DNA of 36,476 nt from Bacillota bacterium (GTDB taxonomy: Bacteria > Bacillota > Clostridia > Saccharofermentanales > UBA5734), in the NCBI GenBank assembly GCA_029548445.1, contig JAKPNJ010000306.1:1-36476 (forward strand). Reading direction: 5' to 3'. The position numbers and the translations under genes are program-made. This document shows positions 16,967 through 25,009 of this stretch, piece by piece. How positions within the stretch are numbered: the first letter of the stretch is position 1; every line of letters starts with the position of its first letter. The notes under the pieces were generated by a model, which saw only the letters and a list, made by a program, of their open reading frames with translations, did no database searches and had not been told where the DNA came from.

Positions 16967-18259
16967 ATGCTGGATGTCAACCTGATCCGGAAGGATCCGG
17001 ACATGGTCCGGGACTTGCTGTCGCGGAAGGGATTCGAGGTCGATTTTTCCGAATACCTTGAGAAGGACCGGGCCCGCAGGGACCTGATCTTCCGGACGGA
17101 GCAGCTCAAGGCCGAAAAGAACAAGGTGTCGGCCCTGGTCCCTGTCCTGAGGAAGGGAGGCCGCGATGTGTCCGATACCCTGGCCCGGATGCGGCAGGTT
17201 GCGGACGACATCCGGGACGGCGAGGCGCAGATGGCGGCCCTGGACGCCTGGATCCGGGACTTCCTGGACGCGCTGCCCAACCTGCCGGATCCCTCCCTGC
17301 CGGCCGGCGGCAAGGAGAACAACCGGGTGGTCCGGGTGTTCGGTACGGCCCCCGTGTTCGATTTTCCCCCGCTCCACCATGTGGACCTGGCCGAATCCCT
17401 GGGCGTCGTCGACTACCCCCGGGGCGCCAGGCTGGGCGGCAGCGGCCACTGGGTCTACCGCCGGGACGGCGCGCGCCTGGAATGGGCGCTGCTGAACTAT
17501 TTCATCGAGGCCCACCTGGCGGACGGCTACGAGTTCATGCTGCCGCCCCATCTCCTGACCTGGGCCTGCGGGTATACCGCCGGGCAGTTCCCGAAGTTCC
17601 GGGACGATGTATACCAACTGAGAAGCGACGATACCCCGGACGGCTTCACCCACTTCATCCTCCCCACGGCCGAGACCGCCCTGGTCAACCTCCACCGGGA
17701 CGAAATCCTGGACGAGGAGGTCCTCCCGCTCCGGTACTGTGCCTATACCCCCTGCTACCGGAAGGAGGCCGGCAGCTACCGGTCCGAGGAGCGGGGCATG
17801 ATCCGGGGCCACCAGTTCAACAAGATCGAGATGTTCCAGTACGTCCGGCCCGAGGATGCGGACGCGGCCCTGGAAGAGCTCGTGGGCAAGGCGGAACGGC
17901 TGGTGCAGGGCCTGGGGCTCCACCACCGGGTCAGCCGACTGGCCGCCGGTGACTGCAGCGCCGCCATGCGGCGGACCTACGACATCGAGGTCTGGATTCC
18001 CAGCATGAACGACTTCAAGGAAGTCAGCTCCGCCTCCGACGCCGGCGACTACCAGGCCCGCCGGGGCAACATCCGCTTCCGCCGGAAGGAAACCGGCAAG
18101 CCCGAATTCGTCCATACCCTGAACGCTTCGGGGCTGGCCACCAGCCGGATTTTCCCCGCGATCCTGGAATGCAACCAGGACGCGTCGGGCCGGGTCCGGA
18201 TCCCCGAGGTCCTGAGAAAGTGGATGGGCGGCCAGGAGTTCCTGGCGCGCCCATCGTAA
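16967..18259 (+). CDS. serS: seryl-tRNA synthetase
   Basis: MLDVNLIRKDPDMVRDLL N-terminus; class II motifs (TPCYRKEAGSYRSEERGMIRGHQFNKIEMFQY, EVSSASDAGDYQARRGNIRFRR, NASGLATSRIFPAILECNQ). Confidence 0.97.
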   Translation: MLDVNLIRKDPDMVRDLLSRKGFEVDFSEYLEKDRARRDLIFRTEQLKAEKNKVSALVPVLRKGGRDVSDTLARMRQVADDIRDGEAQMAALDAWIRDFLDALPNLPDPSLPAGGKENNRVVRVFGTAPVFDFPPLHHVDLAESLGVVDYPRGARLGGSGHWVYRRDGARLEWALLNYFIEAHLADGYEFMLPPHLLTWACGYTAGQFPKFRDDVYQLRSDDTPDGFTHFILPTAETALVNLHRDEILDEEVLPLRYCAYTPCYRKEAGSYRSEERGMIRGHQFNKIEMFQYVRPEDADAALEELVGKAERLVQGLGLHHRVSRLAAGDCSAAMRRTYDIEVWIPSMNDFKEVSSASDAGDYQARRGNIRFRRKETGKPEFVHTLNASGLATSRIFPAILECNQDASGRVRIPEVLRKWMGGQEFLARPS

Positions 18260-18293
18260 TCCTGCGCTTCGGGAGGACGCCGCGGCCGGCCGG

Positions 18294-19658
18294 CTATTTG
18301 CCGTCGAAGGCCGAGGCGTCGTAACTGGCCCGGGGATTCCAGCAGATCCATTCCTTGAACCCGGCGTCCTGGATGGCCTTGATCTGGGCCTTGATCTCGG
18401 CGGGCCCGTATTCCATGTAATACCCCTTGGGGAGATAGCTGGCGGTAAAGGCCTGGAGATAGGTCCGCACCGCGGCGTAGCCCTCCTGGCTGGCGGCGGG
18501 CTGGGCCAGCACCAGGCAGTTGTACAGGACTTTGTAGGGTTCCAGGTCCGGGTGCGTGAAGTGGACGCCGTTCAGCATGGTCCCCTTGCCGTTGCCGCTG
18601 TAATGGGTCGTGGAGCTGTTGGCATAATGGGAGGGGTAGATCATGGGGGCCACGTTGTCGATGCCCGTGAGGCCCACCGTGGCCCAGTCCTGCCCGATCC
18701 GCTCCCCGTCGCTCTTGCTGGACACGATGATGGCGAACACGTCGGCGCCCAGGGGAACGCCGAACTGGTCGGTCAGCAGCACCCGGGACTTCTGCAGGAA
18801 GCGGTTGATGACCTCGTACCGGGCGGGCACCCAGTCCGTTTCCCCGAAATAGGGCTTTTCGCCGGTGGTGGTGCCGCCGGTGGGGAAGCGGACATAGTCG
18901 AACTGGATCTCGTCGAAGCCCATTTCGATGGCCTCGATGGCCAGGGCGATGTTGTAATCCCAGACTTCCTGGCGATAGGGGTTCACAAAGGGCTTCTTGC
19001 CCTCGTTCGTGAAGTACAGGCTGTTGCCGGCCTTGTCCCGGATGCACAGGTCGGGACGGGCTTCCGCCAGGATGGGATCCTTGAAGACCACGATCCGGCC
19101 GATCAGGGTGATCCCCTTTTCGCGGCAAATCCGGACGAGATTCTCCACATCATAGGCCGCGCCCTTGTACGCCCCGATCTCCAGGGCCAGCTCGTTTTTC
19201 GTCGGGATATAGACGGCGTTGGATTCCTTGATGTCCACCACCAGCGCGTTGAGCAGCGGCGAGTTTTCGACAATCTCCACGTTCTTCGCCAGGTTGCCGC
19301 AGGCGCCGATGTACAGGGCCCGGGCCTCGTTGCGCTTCGGGGGAACCGGGGAGGCGACCACCGGCAGGGGGCCGAAATAATCGTTTACATCATGGAGATC
19401 CTGGCCGGGATCGGGTGTGGGATACGACCCCGGGAGTTCGATGGGCGTCGGCGTCGCGGTAGGCGGCAGGTCCGTGGGGGTCGCCGACGGTGTGCCGTCC
19501 GTGGGGGAGGCGGGATCGGTGGGCTGTCCGCCTGTCGGGCTGCCCGTGGGACTGCCGGAGGGGGTCGGATTCCCCGGGCTTCCGCAGGACGCAAGCAGCA
19601 GGGCCAGGGCCAGAAGGACCAGGAGAGCCGGGATTCCGGCGCGGCGCGGCAGGGACAT
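18294..19658 (-). CDS. putative glycoside hydrolase lipoprotein (DUF4015/GH13-like)
   Basis: Lipobox LLALALLLASC, PT-rich linker, EARALYIGACGNLAKNVEIVENSPLLNALVVDIKESNA, GFDEIQFDYVRFPTGG. Confidence 0.85.
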   Translation of the reverse strand: MSLPRRAGIPALLVLLALALLLASCGSPGNPTPSGSPTGSPTGGQPTDPASPTDGTPSATPTDLPPTATPTPIELPGSYPTPDPGQDLHDVNDYFGPLPVVASPVPPKRNEARALYIGACGNLAKNVEIVENSPLLNALVVDIKESNAVYIPTKNELALEIGAYKGAAYDVENLVRICREKGITLIGRIVVFKDPILAEARPDLCIRDKAGNSLYFTNEGKKPFVNPYRQEVWDYNIALAIEAIEMGFDEIQFDYVRFPTGGTTTGEKPYFGETDWVPARYEVINRFLQKSRVLLTDQFGVPLGADVFAIIVSSKSDGERIGQDWATVGLTGIDNVAPMIYPSHYANSSTTHYSGNGKGTMLNGVHFTHPDLEPYKVLYNCLVLAQPAASQEGYAAVRTYLQAFTASYLPKGYYMEYGPAEIKAQIKAIQDAGFKEWICWNPRASYDASAFDGK

Positions 19659-19763
19659 GGCGTGGCTCCTCCATCACATTCGGTCGTCGGCAACGGCTTC
19701 CATACAGGAGTCAAGATATTCCTCGGACCCCGTCGTGTCAATGTCCCCACGTCTCCTGCGTCA

Positions 19764-19792
19764 TTGCAGGGGGGGACGCCGGATGCTACAAT
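19764..19792 (+). promoter_or_regulatory. sigma-A promoter TTGCAG-17-TACAAT (with extended -10 TGC)
   Basis: TTGCAG 19764-19769, 17-nt spacer, TACAAT 19787-19792. Confidence 0.65.
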
Positions 19793-19877
19793 CAGGTCGG
19801 ATGAATCGACTCGGACCGGCCCGGCCGGGACCGAAGGCCCCCGGTTTGGCCGGGCGGCCTGGGAAAGGGGTGGCTCG

Positions 19878-20291
19878 ATGCTTGTGCGCAACTGTGCCGG
19901 CGGCATCGTCTTCCATGGGGACCGGGTCCTCGTGCTGAAGAACGACAAGGGGGAATGGGTCTTCCCGAAGGGCGTCATCCGGAGCGGCGACTATCCGGAC
20001 GACGTGGCCATCGCCCGGGTCCAGCTGGAGGCGGGAGTCAAGGCCCACATCATCTCCTCCGCCGGCCGGACGAACTACGAATTCTTCTCCGTTTCCCGCT
20101 AACGGCCTGTCTGCAACAAGATCGTGTGGTACATCATGGTGGCGGACAGCGACACCATGACACCGAATCCCGACCAGAACTTCCACGAAGGCGCGTTCAT
20201 GCCGGTGGAGGAAGCCATGGAGAAAGTGACCTACAGCCAGGACAAGTCCCTCCTGATGCTCTCGTACCAGCGGTACAAGGAGCTGTCCTGA
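19878..20291 (+). pseudogene. NUDIX-domain protein gene interrupted by one in-frame TAA (20100-20102)
   Basis: Codons 1-74 MLVRNCAGGIVFHGDRVLVLKNDKGEWVFPKG...NYEFFSVSR, TAA, then same frame RPVCNKIVWYIMVADSDTMTPNPDQNFHEGAFMPVEEAMEKVTYSQDKSLLMLSYQRYKELS, TGA. Confidence 0.75.
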
Positions 20292-20294
20292 CCC

Positions 20295-20957
20295 ATGGGA
20301 GACCCCGTCCGGATCCTGTCCGGCATCGGACGGGTCCGGATCACCGACCGACGGTCGATCTTCATCGCGGAAGCGGCACCGGTCGGGGACGAGGATGCGG
20401 CCCTGCGGCACCTGCGTGGCATCCGGGAGGAATTCCCGGATGCCACGCATCATGTGTACGCCTATCGGACCCGGCTGGACGGCGAAAGCCGGACCCAGCG
20501 CCACTCCGATGACGGCGAACCCCAGGGGACGGCGGGACTGCCCGTCCTGGACGTGCTTCTCCGGAACCGCCTCGATCAGTCCCTGGTCGTGGTGGTGCGA
20601 TACTTCGGCGGTATCCGCCTGGGACCCGGGGGCCTGGTGCGGGCCTATGGGGCCGCCGCAACCCAGGCTGTGGACATGGCGGGCATCGCGGAACTGGTGC
20701 CGGTGCGGACCTATCGCGTCACGATCTCCTACGGGGCGGCAGGTCTCCTGCTCCGGCGGCTCGAACAGGCCGGGTACCCGGTCGGGACGGTCCGCTACGG
20801 TCTCGATGTGGACGCGACGGCTGCCTGCCTCCCGGACGAGGCCGAGGACTTCCTGTCGCAGGTCCGGGACGTCGCGTCGGGTGCGGCCCTGGTCGAGCGC
20901 CTGGAGGATCGGCTGCTGCCCGTCGGACCCGGAGGCCGTCCCTCCTTCGGGACCTGA
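20295..20957 (+). CDS. YigZ/IMPACT family protein
   Basis: DATHHVYAYRTRLDGESRTQRHSDDGEPQGTAGLPVLDVL, LVVVVRYFGGIRLGPGGLVRAYGAAATQAVD. Confidence 0.93.
   Translation: MGDPVRILSGIGRVRITDRRSIFIAEAAPVGDEDAALRHLRGIREEFPDATHHVYAYRTRLDGESRTQRHSDDGEPQGTAGLPVLDVLLRNRLDQSLVVVVRYFGGIRLGPGGLVRAYGAAATQAVDMAGIAELVPVRTYRVTISYGAAGLLLRRLEQAGYPVGTVRYGLDVDATAACLPDEAEDFLSQVRDVASGAALVERLEDRLLPVGPGGRPSFGT
20413..20449 (+). repeat. perfect 16-bp inverted repeat with 5-nt loop inside the yigZ CDS
   Basis: TGCGTGGCATCCGGGA-GGAAT-TCCCGGATGCCACGCA. Confidence 0.9.
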
Positions 20958-21012
20958 CGCCGGTTTTTGGCCGTCCGGCCGGAGACCCGACCGGAGACCC
21001 GGCCGGATGGGA

Positions 21013-21018
21013 TATAAT
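21013..21018 (+). promoter_or_regulatory. -10 element TATAAT upstream of yebC
   Basis: TATAAT 33 bp upstream of yebC ATG; weak -35. Confidence 0.45.
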
Positions 21019-21050
21019 GGAATCGAATCCGCACAAGGAGGGAACGACCC

Positions 21051-21785
21051 ATGTCCGGTCATTCCAAATGGGCCAACATCAAGCATCGAAAGTCCAAGTC
21101 CGACGCCCAGAAGGGCCAGGTCTTCACCAAGCTCGGCCGCGAAATCCAGTTGGCCGTCCGCAGCGGGGGCCCCGACCCCGACGTCAATTCCCGGCTCAAG
21201 GACCTGATCGCCAAGGCCAGGGGCTCCAACATGCCCGGAGACAGCATCCAGCGCAGTATCCGGAAGGCGGCAGGCTCCGAGGACAACGAGCAGATCGAGG
21301 AGATCACGTACGAGGGGTACGGGCCGGCAGGGATTGCGCTGATGATCCGGGCCATGACGGACAACCGCAACCGGACCGCCGGGGATGTCCGGCACATGCT
21401 GGACAAATATGGCGGCAACCTGGGTACCACCGGCTGTGTCTCGTTCCTGTTCCATGAGAAGGGCGTGATCCTGGCCAGTCGGGAAGACAGCCCCGGGGAC
21501 GGGGACGAGAGTGCGGCCATGATGGATGCGCTGGAAGCGGGGGCCGAGGATTTCGACGCCTCGGAGGATCTCTTCGAGATCTACACGCCGCCCCAGGATT
21601 TCTATGTCGTACGGGAGGCCCTGGAGAAGAAGGGATACGCCATCGCGGACTCGTCCATCCGGATGGTGCCCATTACCTGGGTCCGGGTGGAGGACCCGGA
21701 GGTCCGGGAGAAGATGGAGAAGATGCTGGAGGTCCTGGAGGAACACGACGACATCCAGGAGGTCTTCCACAACTGGGAGACCTGA
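21051..21785 (+). CDS. yebC: YebC/PmpR-family DNA-binding regulator or translation factor
   Basis: MSGHSKWANIKHRKSKSDAQKGQVFTKLGREI...GYGPAGIALMIRAMTDNRNRT. Confidence 0.96.
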   Translation: MSGHSKWANIKHRKSKSDAQKGQVFTKLGREIQLAVRSGGPDPDVNSRLKDLIAKARGSNMPGDSIQRSIRKAAGSEDNEQIEEITYEGYGPAGIALMIRAMTDNRNRTAGDVRHMLDKYGGNLGTTGCVSFLFHEKGVILASREDSPGDGDESAAMMDALEAGAEDFDASEDLFEIYTPPQDFYVVREALEKKGYAIADSSIRMVPITWVRVEDPEVREKMEKMLEVLEEHDDIQEVFHNWET

Positions 21786-21816
21786 TCGGACAGGGTTCGG
21801 CGCAGGGAGGACGGAA

Positions 21817-23151
21817 ATGGCGGCATTTCGGGGACCGGACCTCCGGGCGGGGATCGAGGCCGTCCTGCGCCGTCTCCGGAACCTGCGGGATTCTTTCCTT
21901 GCATCCGAAAAATCGGACAATCCGCCCGACGATCCCTCGGACGGGACCGGCATCGGCCTGGCGCCGACGGTCGACGCCGGGGGGGCCTTCACGGCCTTTG
22001 TCCCGAGACCTGCCGAGGAGATCGCCAATCCGCCGGGGAATCCCGCGCCGGCTTCTCCACCCCCTTCCGGTTCTTTCCCCGCTCCCCCCGATGCAGGGGA
22101 AACCGCCGGCGACCGGACGGCCGAACCCCGCAGGCCGGTCATCCGGGAAACCCTGGAACGCCTTGCGTCCATCCGGTCCGCTGCCCGGGCCCGGGCCCAG
22201 TCTGCCCGGACCACCGACGAGGCGGAGGGAGACGCCGGGATCCGCGAGGCCCTGGCCCGCATTTCGGTTGTGGCCTTCATCGGGCCCAGCGGGACCGGCA
22301 AGAGCACCCGGGCCCTGGCTGTGGCCCACCGGGAACAGATCCACCACATCATCGACGACGGCCTGCTGATCCATGGCGGCCGCATCGTGGCGGGCCTGTC
22401 CGCCAAGCGGGCGGCTTCCCGGCTGGAATCGGTGCGCCAGGCCCTGTTCGTGGACGACAGCCGGTCCCGGGGCATGCGCCGCTCCCTGGTAGCCGCCGGG
22501 CCGCAGGTCCTGATGGTGCTCGGTACCTCGGACGCCATGGTGGACAAGATCTGCGAGAATCTCTGGCTTCCCGCCCCGGCCCGCCGGATCCGGATCGAGG
22601 AGGTCAGCTCCGAGGACGAAATCCGCATGGCCATGCACACACGGCAGCGGGAAGGAAAGCACACGATCCCGGTGCCCAGCATGGAGATCAAGCATGAATT
22701 CTCGGGATACTTTTCCGATCCGCTGCACCGGCTCCGGGCGCGCAGGGCCCGGGACCGGGGAGGCCCCCTGCCGGCCGAGACGGAGAGGACCGTGGTCCGG
22801 CCGACTTTCTCGGGGCTCGGTCGGTACAGCATTTCCGACGAGGCCATGCGGGACATGACCCGCCTGGTGCTCCGGAAGGTGCGGGGCGTGGCGGACCTGA
22901 CCGGTTTCGAGATCCATCCCCAGGCCTATGGCGTGGACCTGTCGGCGGAACTCTGCCTGTATTACGGGGCCAATGCCCAGCAGGTCCTCCGGGAAGTCCA
23001 GCAGCGCCTGATTCATGACATCGAGGAACTGACGGCCATCAATGTCCTGAGCGTTTCGGTCCGGGCCCGGAAGGTTGTCCACGCCCCGACGGCCCAGGGG
23101 AGTCCTGTCGGATCGTCCGGCCGACCCTCACGTCGGACGGATGCCGGCTGA
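21817..23151 (+). CDS. P-loop ATP-binding protein with C-terminal Asp23/Gls24 domain
   Basis: Walker A GPSGTGKS, HHIIDDGLLIHGGRIVAGLSAKR, IPVPSMEIKHEFSGYFSDPL; C-terminal YSISDEAMRDMTRLVLRKVRGV...LSAELCLYYGANAQQVLREVQQRLIHDIEELTAINVLSVSVRARKV. Confidence 0.8.
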   Translation: MAAFRGPDLRAGIEAVLRRLRNLRDSFLASEKSDNPPDDPSDGTGIGLAPTVDAGGAFTAFVPRPAEEIANPPGNPAPASPPPSGSFPAPPDAGETAGDRTAEPRRPVIRETLERLASIRSAARARAQSARTTDEAEGDAGIREALARISVVAFIGPSGTGKSTRALAVAHREQIHHIIDDGLLIHGGRIVAGLSAKRAASRLESVRQALFVDDSRSRGMRRSLVAAGPQVLMVLGTSDAMVDKICENLWLPAPARRIRIEEVSSEDEIRMAMHTRQREGKHTIPVPSMEIKHEFSGYFSDPLHRLRARRARDRGGPLPAETERTVVRPTFSGLGRYSISDEAMRDMTRLVLRKVRGVADLTGFEIHPQAYGVDLSAELCLYYGANAQQVLREVQQRLIHDIEELTAINVLSVSVRARKVVHAPTAQGSPVGSSGRPSRRTDAG

Positions 23152-24285
23152 CCCGGCCGACGGCGAGAATCGCGCGAGTCCCGCCGGACCCATGGCCCTG
23201 GCCAGGGAGAATCCCCACAATTGGGCCTGCCCCGCATCCTGCCCGAACCATGAGAGGGCCGTTTCCCGAATGGCTTCCAGGCCGCCGGGACCCGGCTCCG
23301 GCACCACATCCGGATACACAATCCGGAAGAGGCGCTCGATCCAGGTATCCACGGGATACACATCGGTCCGGATGCCGGCATACAGCAGGACGCAGTCGGC
23401 CACCTTGTCCCCCACCCCCGGCAGGGCCTTGAGCCGCCGGGCGGCCTCCCCGGGAGACTCGTCCCGCAGGGACGCCGCGAACGCCGCCATGCCGCCCTCG
23501 CCCTGGGCCGCAGCCCAGTCGGCGACGGCGAAGACGGCGGGACAGCGATACCCCCCGAAGGCTTCGGGACACCGGGCTCCCGGCCGGCAGGCGCCGGGCG
23601 GATTCCCGCGGCAGGAGCCAGGGCGGAAGGCCATGAGCCGTTCGGGATCGGGAAAGCCGAACAGGGGGCCCCGGTCCGGTTCCAGCAGGCGGGCCAGGGG
23701 ACTCCGGACCCGTTCTCCGCAGCCGATGCACAGGGCTTCGACCAGGGACCGGATCCGGGGGATGTGGTTCCGGGCCGATAGGATAAAGGAGACCAGGGTC
23801 TCGAACAGGGGCTGGCGGAGCAGCCGGATGCCGCCGCAGGCCAGGACCGCCTCCCGGTGGAAGGCGTCCCGGGCCACCCGCCGCCGGAGGGCTTCTTCCG
23901 GCTCTCCGAGCCGCAGGGTCCGGATCCAGAATGCCGCATCCTCCGGCAGGACTCCTCTCAGGAGCAGGCGGCCTGGCCTGTCGGGCGAGGCCGGGTCCGG
24001 CCCGGGGGGATCGTATGCCAGGTTGGCCAGTCGGGTACCGCAGAGGCCCGTGACGCTGCCGTCCGGCTCCGGACGGAAGCGAAAGGCCTGTCCGCCCATC
24101 AGTGTGCCGACGGGATCCAGTCGTTCCGCGAGGCCGTCCCCGGTGGGATCCGCGATTTCCAGCGACGGCAGGCGCTCTCCCCGGAAGGCCGCGAAGACCT
24201 CCCGGAAGGGGATTCCTGTATAATCAGGGGGAGCCCGGCGGGGCGCCGGTTCGGAAGGAGTGTCGGAATCCATGAAGGAACGCAT
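23128..24285 (-). CDS. 8-oxoguanine DNA glycosylase (OGG/HhH-GPD family); start uncertain
   Basis: HhH LKALPGVGDKVADCVLLYAG...YPVDTWIERLFR; FETLVSFILSARNHIPRI; FGQDAGQAQLWGFSLAR. Confidence 0.85.
   Translation of the reverse strand: MRSFMDSDTPSEPAPRRAPPDYTGIPFREVFAAFRGERLPSLEIADPTGDGLAERLDPVGTLMGGQAFRFRPEPDGSVTGLCGTRLANLAYDPPGPDPASPDRPGRLLLRGVLPEDAAFWIRTLRLGEPEEALRRRVARDAFHREAVLACGGIRLLRQPLFETLVSFILSARNHIPRIRSLVEALCIGCGERVRSPLARLLEPDRGPLFGFPDPERLMAFRPGSCRGNPPGACRPGARCPEAFGGYRCPAVFAVADWAAAQGEGGMAAFAASLRDESPGEAARRLKALPGVGDKVADCVLLYAGIRTDVYPVDTWIERLFRIVYPDVVPEPGPGGLEAIRETALSWFGQDAGQAQLWGFSLARAMGPAGLARFSPSAGSAGIRPT
24219..24224 (+). promoter_or_regulatory. -10 element TATAAT upstream of the DUF6062-like gene
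   Basis: TATAAT about 48 bp before ATG 24272. Confidence 0.4.
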
Positions 24286-25009
24286 TTACACCATCCCTGT
24301 CAATGACGCGTTTGCGGCGGCCGGCGAATGTCCCCTCTGCTCCCTGGAGGACCGGTTGTCCGAGGACCTCGTGGGCTATTTCCTCGGTCCGTCGCTGATG
24401 GAGCCCGATGTCCGGACCACGACCAACGCCCGGGGTTTTTGCCGGGACCACCTGGCCCGGCTCTACAACCGGCAGGAGAACCGGCTGGGCCTGGGCCTCA
24501 TGCTGCATACCCACCTGGCGGACCTGGACCGGGACATCCTCGACCGGATGAAGCGGTTGGGCGGGGTTGCCGGCGGCCTGTTCCGGCGGAAGGAGGCCAC
24601 GGACCCCCTGCGGAAGCTGGCCGCCCATCTCGAGGAACGCCGGAACGCCTGCGCCCTGTGCGACCGGATCAACGCCACCATGGACCGGTATGTGGACGTG
24701 ATCCTCTGGCAGTATTTCAACGAGCGGGAGTTCCGGGCCCGGTTCGACGCCTGCGAGGGATTCTGTCTTCGCCACCTGTCCCTGCTGCTGTCGGGAGCGT
24801 CCCGGTACCTGGACGCCCGGCAGGCCGGCGAAATGGCGGAAGCCCTCCGGCGGATCCAGGAGGCCTGCCTGTCCCGCCTGGAAGCGGATGTGGAATGGTT
24901 CACCCTGAAATTCGACTACAAAAACCATGACAAGCCCTGGGGCAACTCCCGGGACGCCCTGCCCAGGGCCATCCGGCGCCTTCACGGGACATCGGACCTC
25001 CAGCGCTGA
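24272..25009 (+). CDS. DUF6062-like Cys-rich protein (duplicated CxxC ... CxxH)
   Basis: MKERIYTIPVNDAFAAAGECPLCSLEDRL...GFCRDHL...NACALCDRIN...GFCLRHLSLLL; ggaaggag RBS. Confidence 0.8.
   Translation: MKERIYTIPVNDAFAAAGECPLCSLEDRLSEDLVGYFLGPSLMEPDVRTTTNARGFCRDHLARLYNRQENRLGLGLMLHTHLADLDRDILDRMKRLGGVAGGLFRRKEATDPLRKLAAHLEERRNACALCDRINATMDRYVDVILWQYFNEREFRARFDACEGFCLRHLSLLLSGASRYLDARQAGEMAEALRRIQEACLSRLEADVEWFTLKFDYKNHDKPWGNSRDALPRAIRRLHGTSDLQR

Noticed and set aside
19761-22856. 1031-aa minus-strand ORF
   Set aside because: Antisense to NUDIX, yigZ, yebC and the P-loop::Asp23 gene; no recognisable domain.
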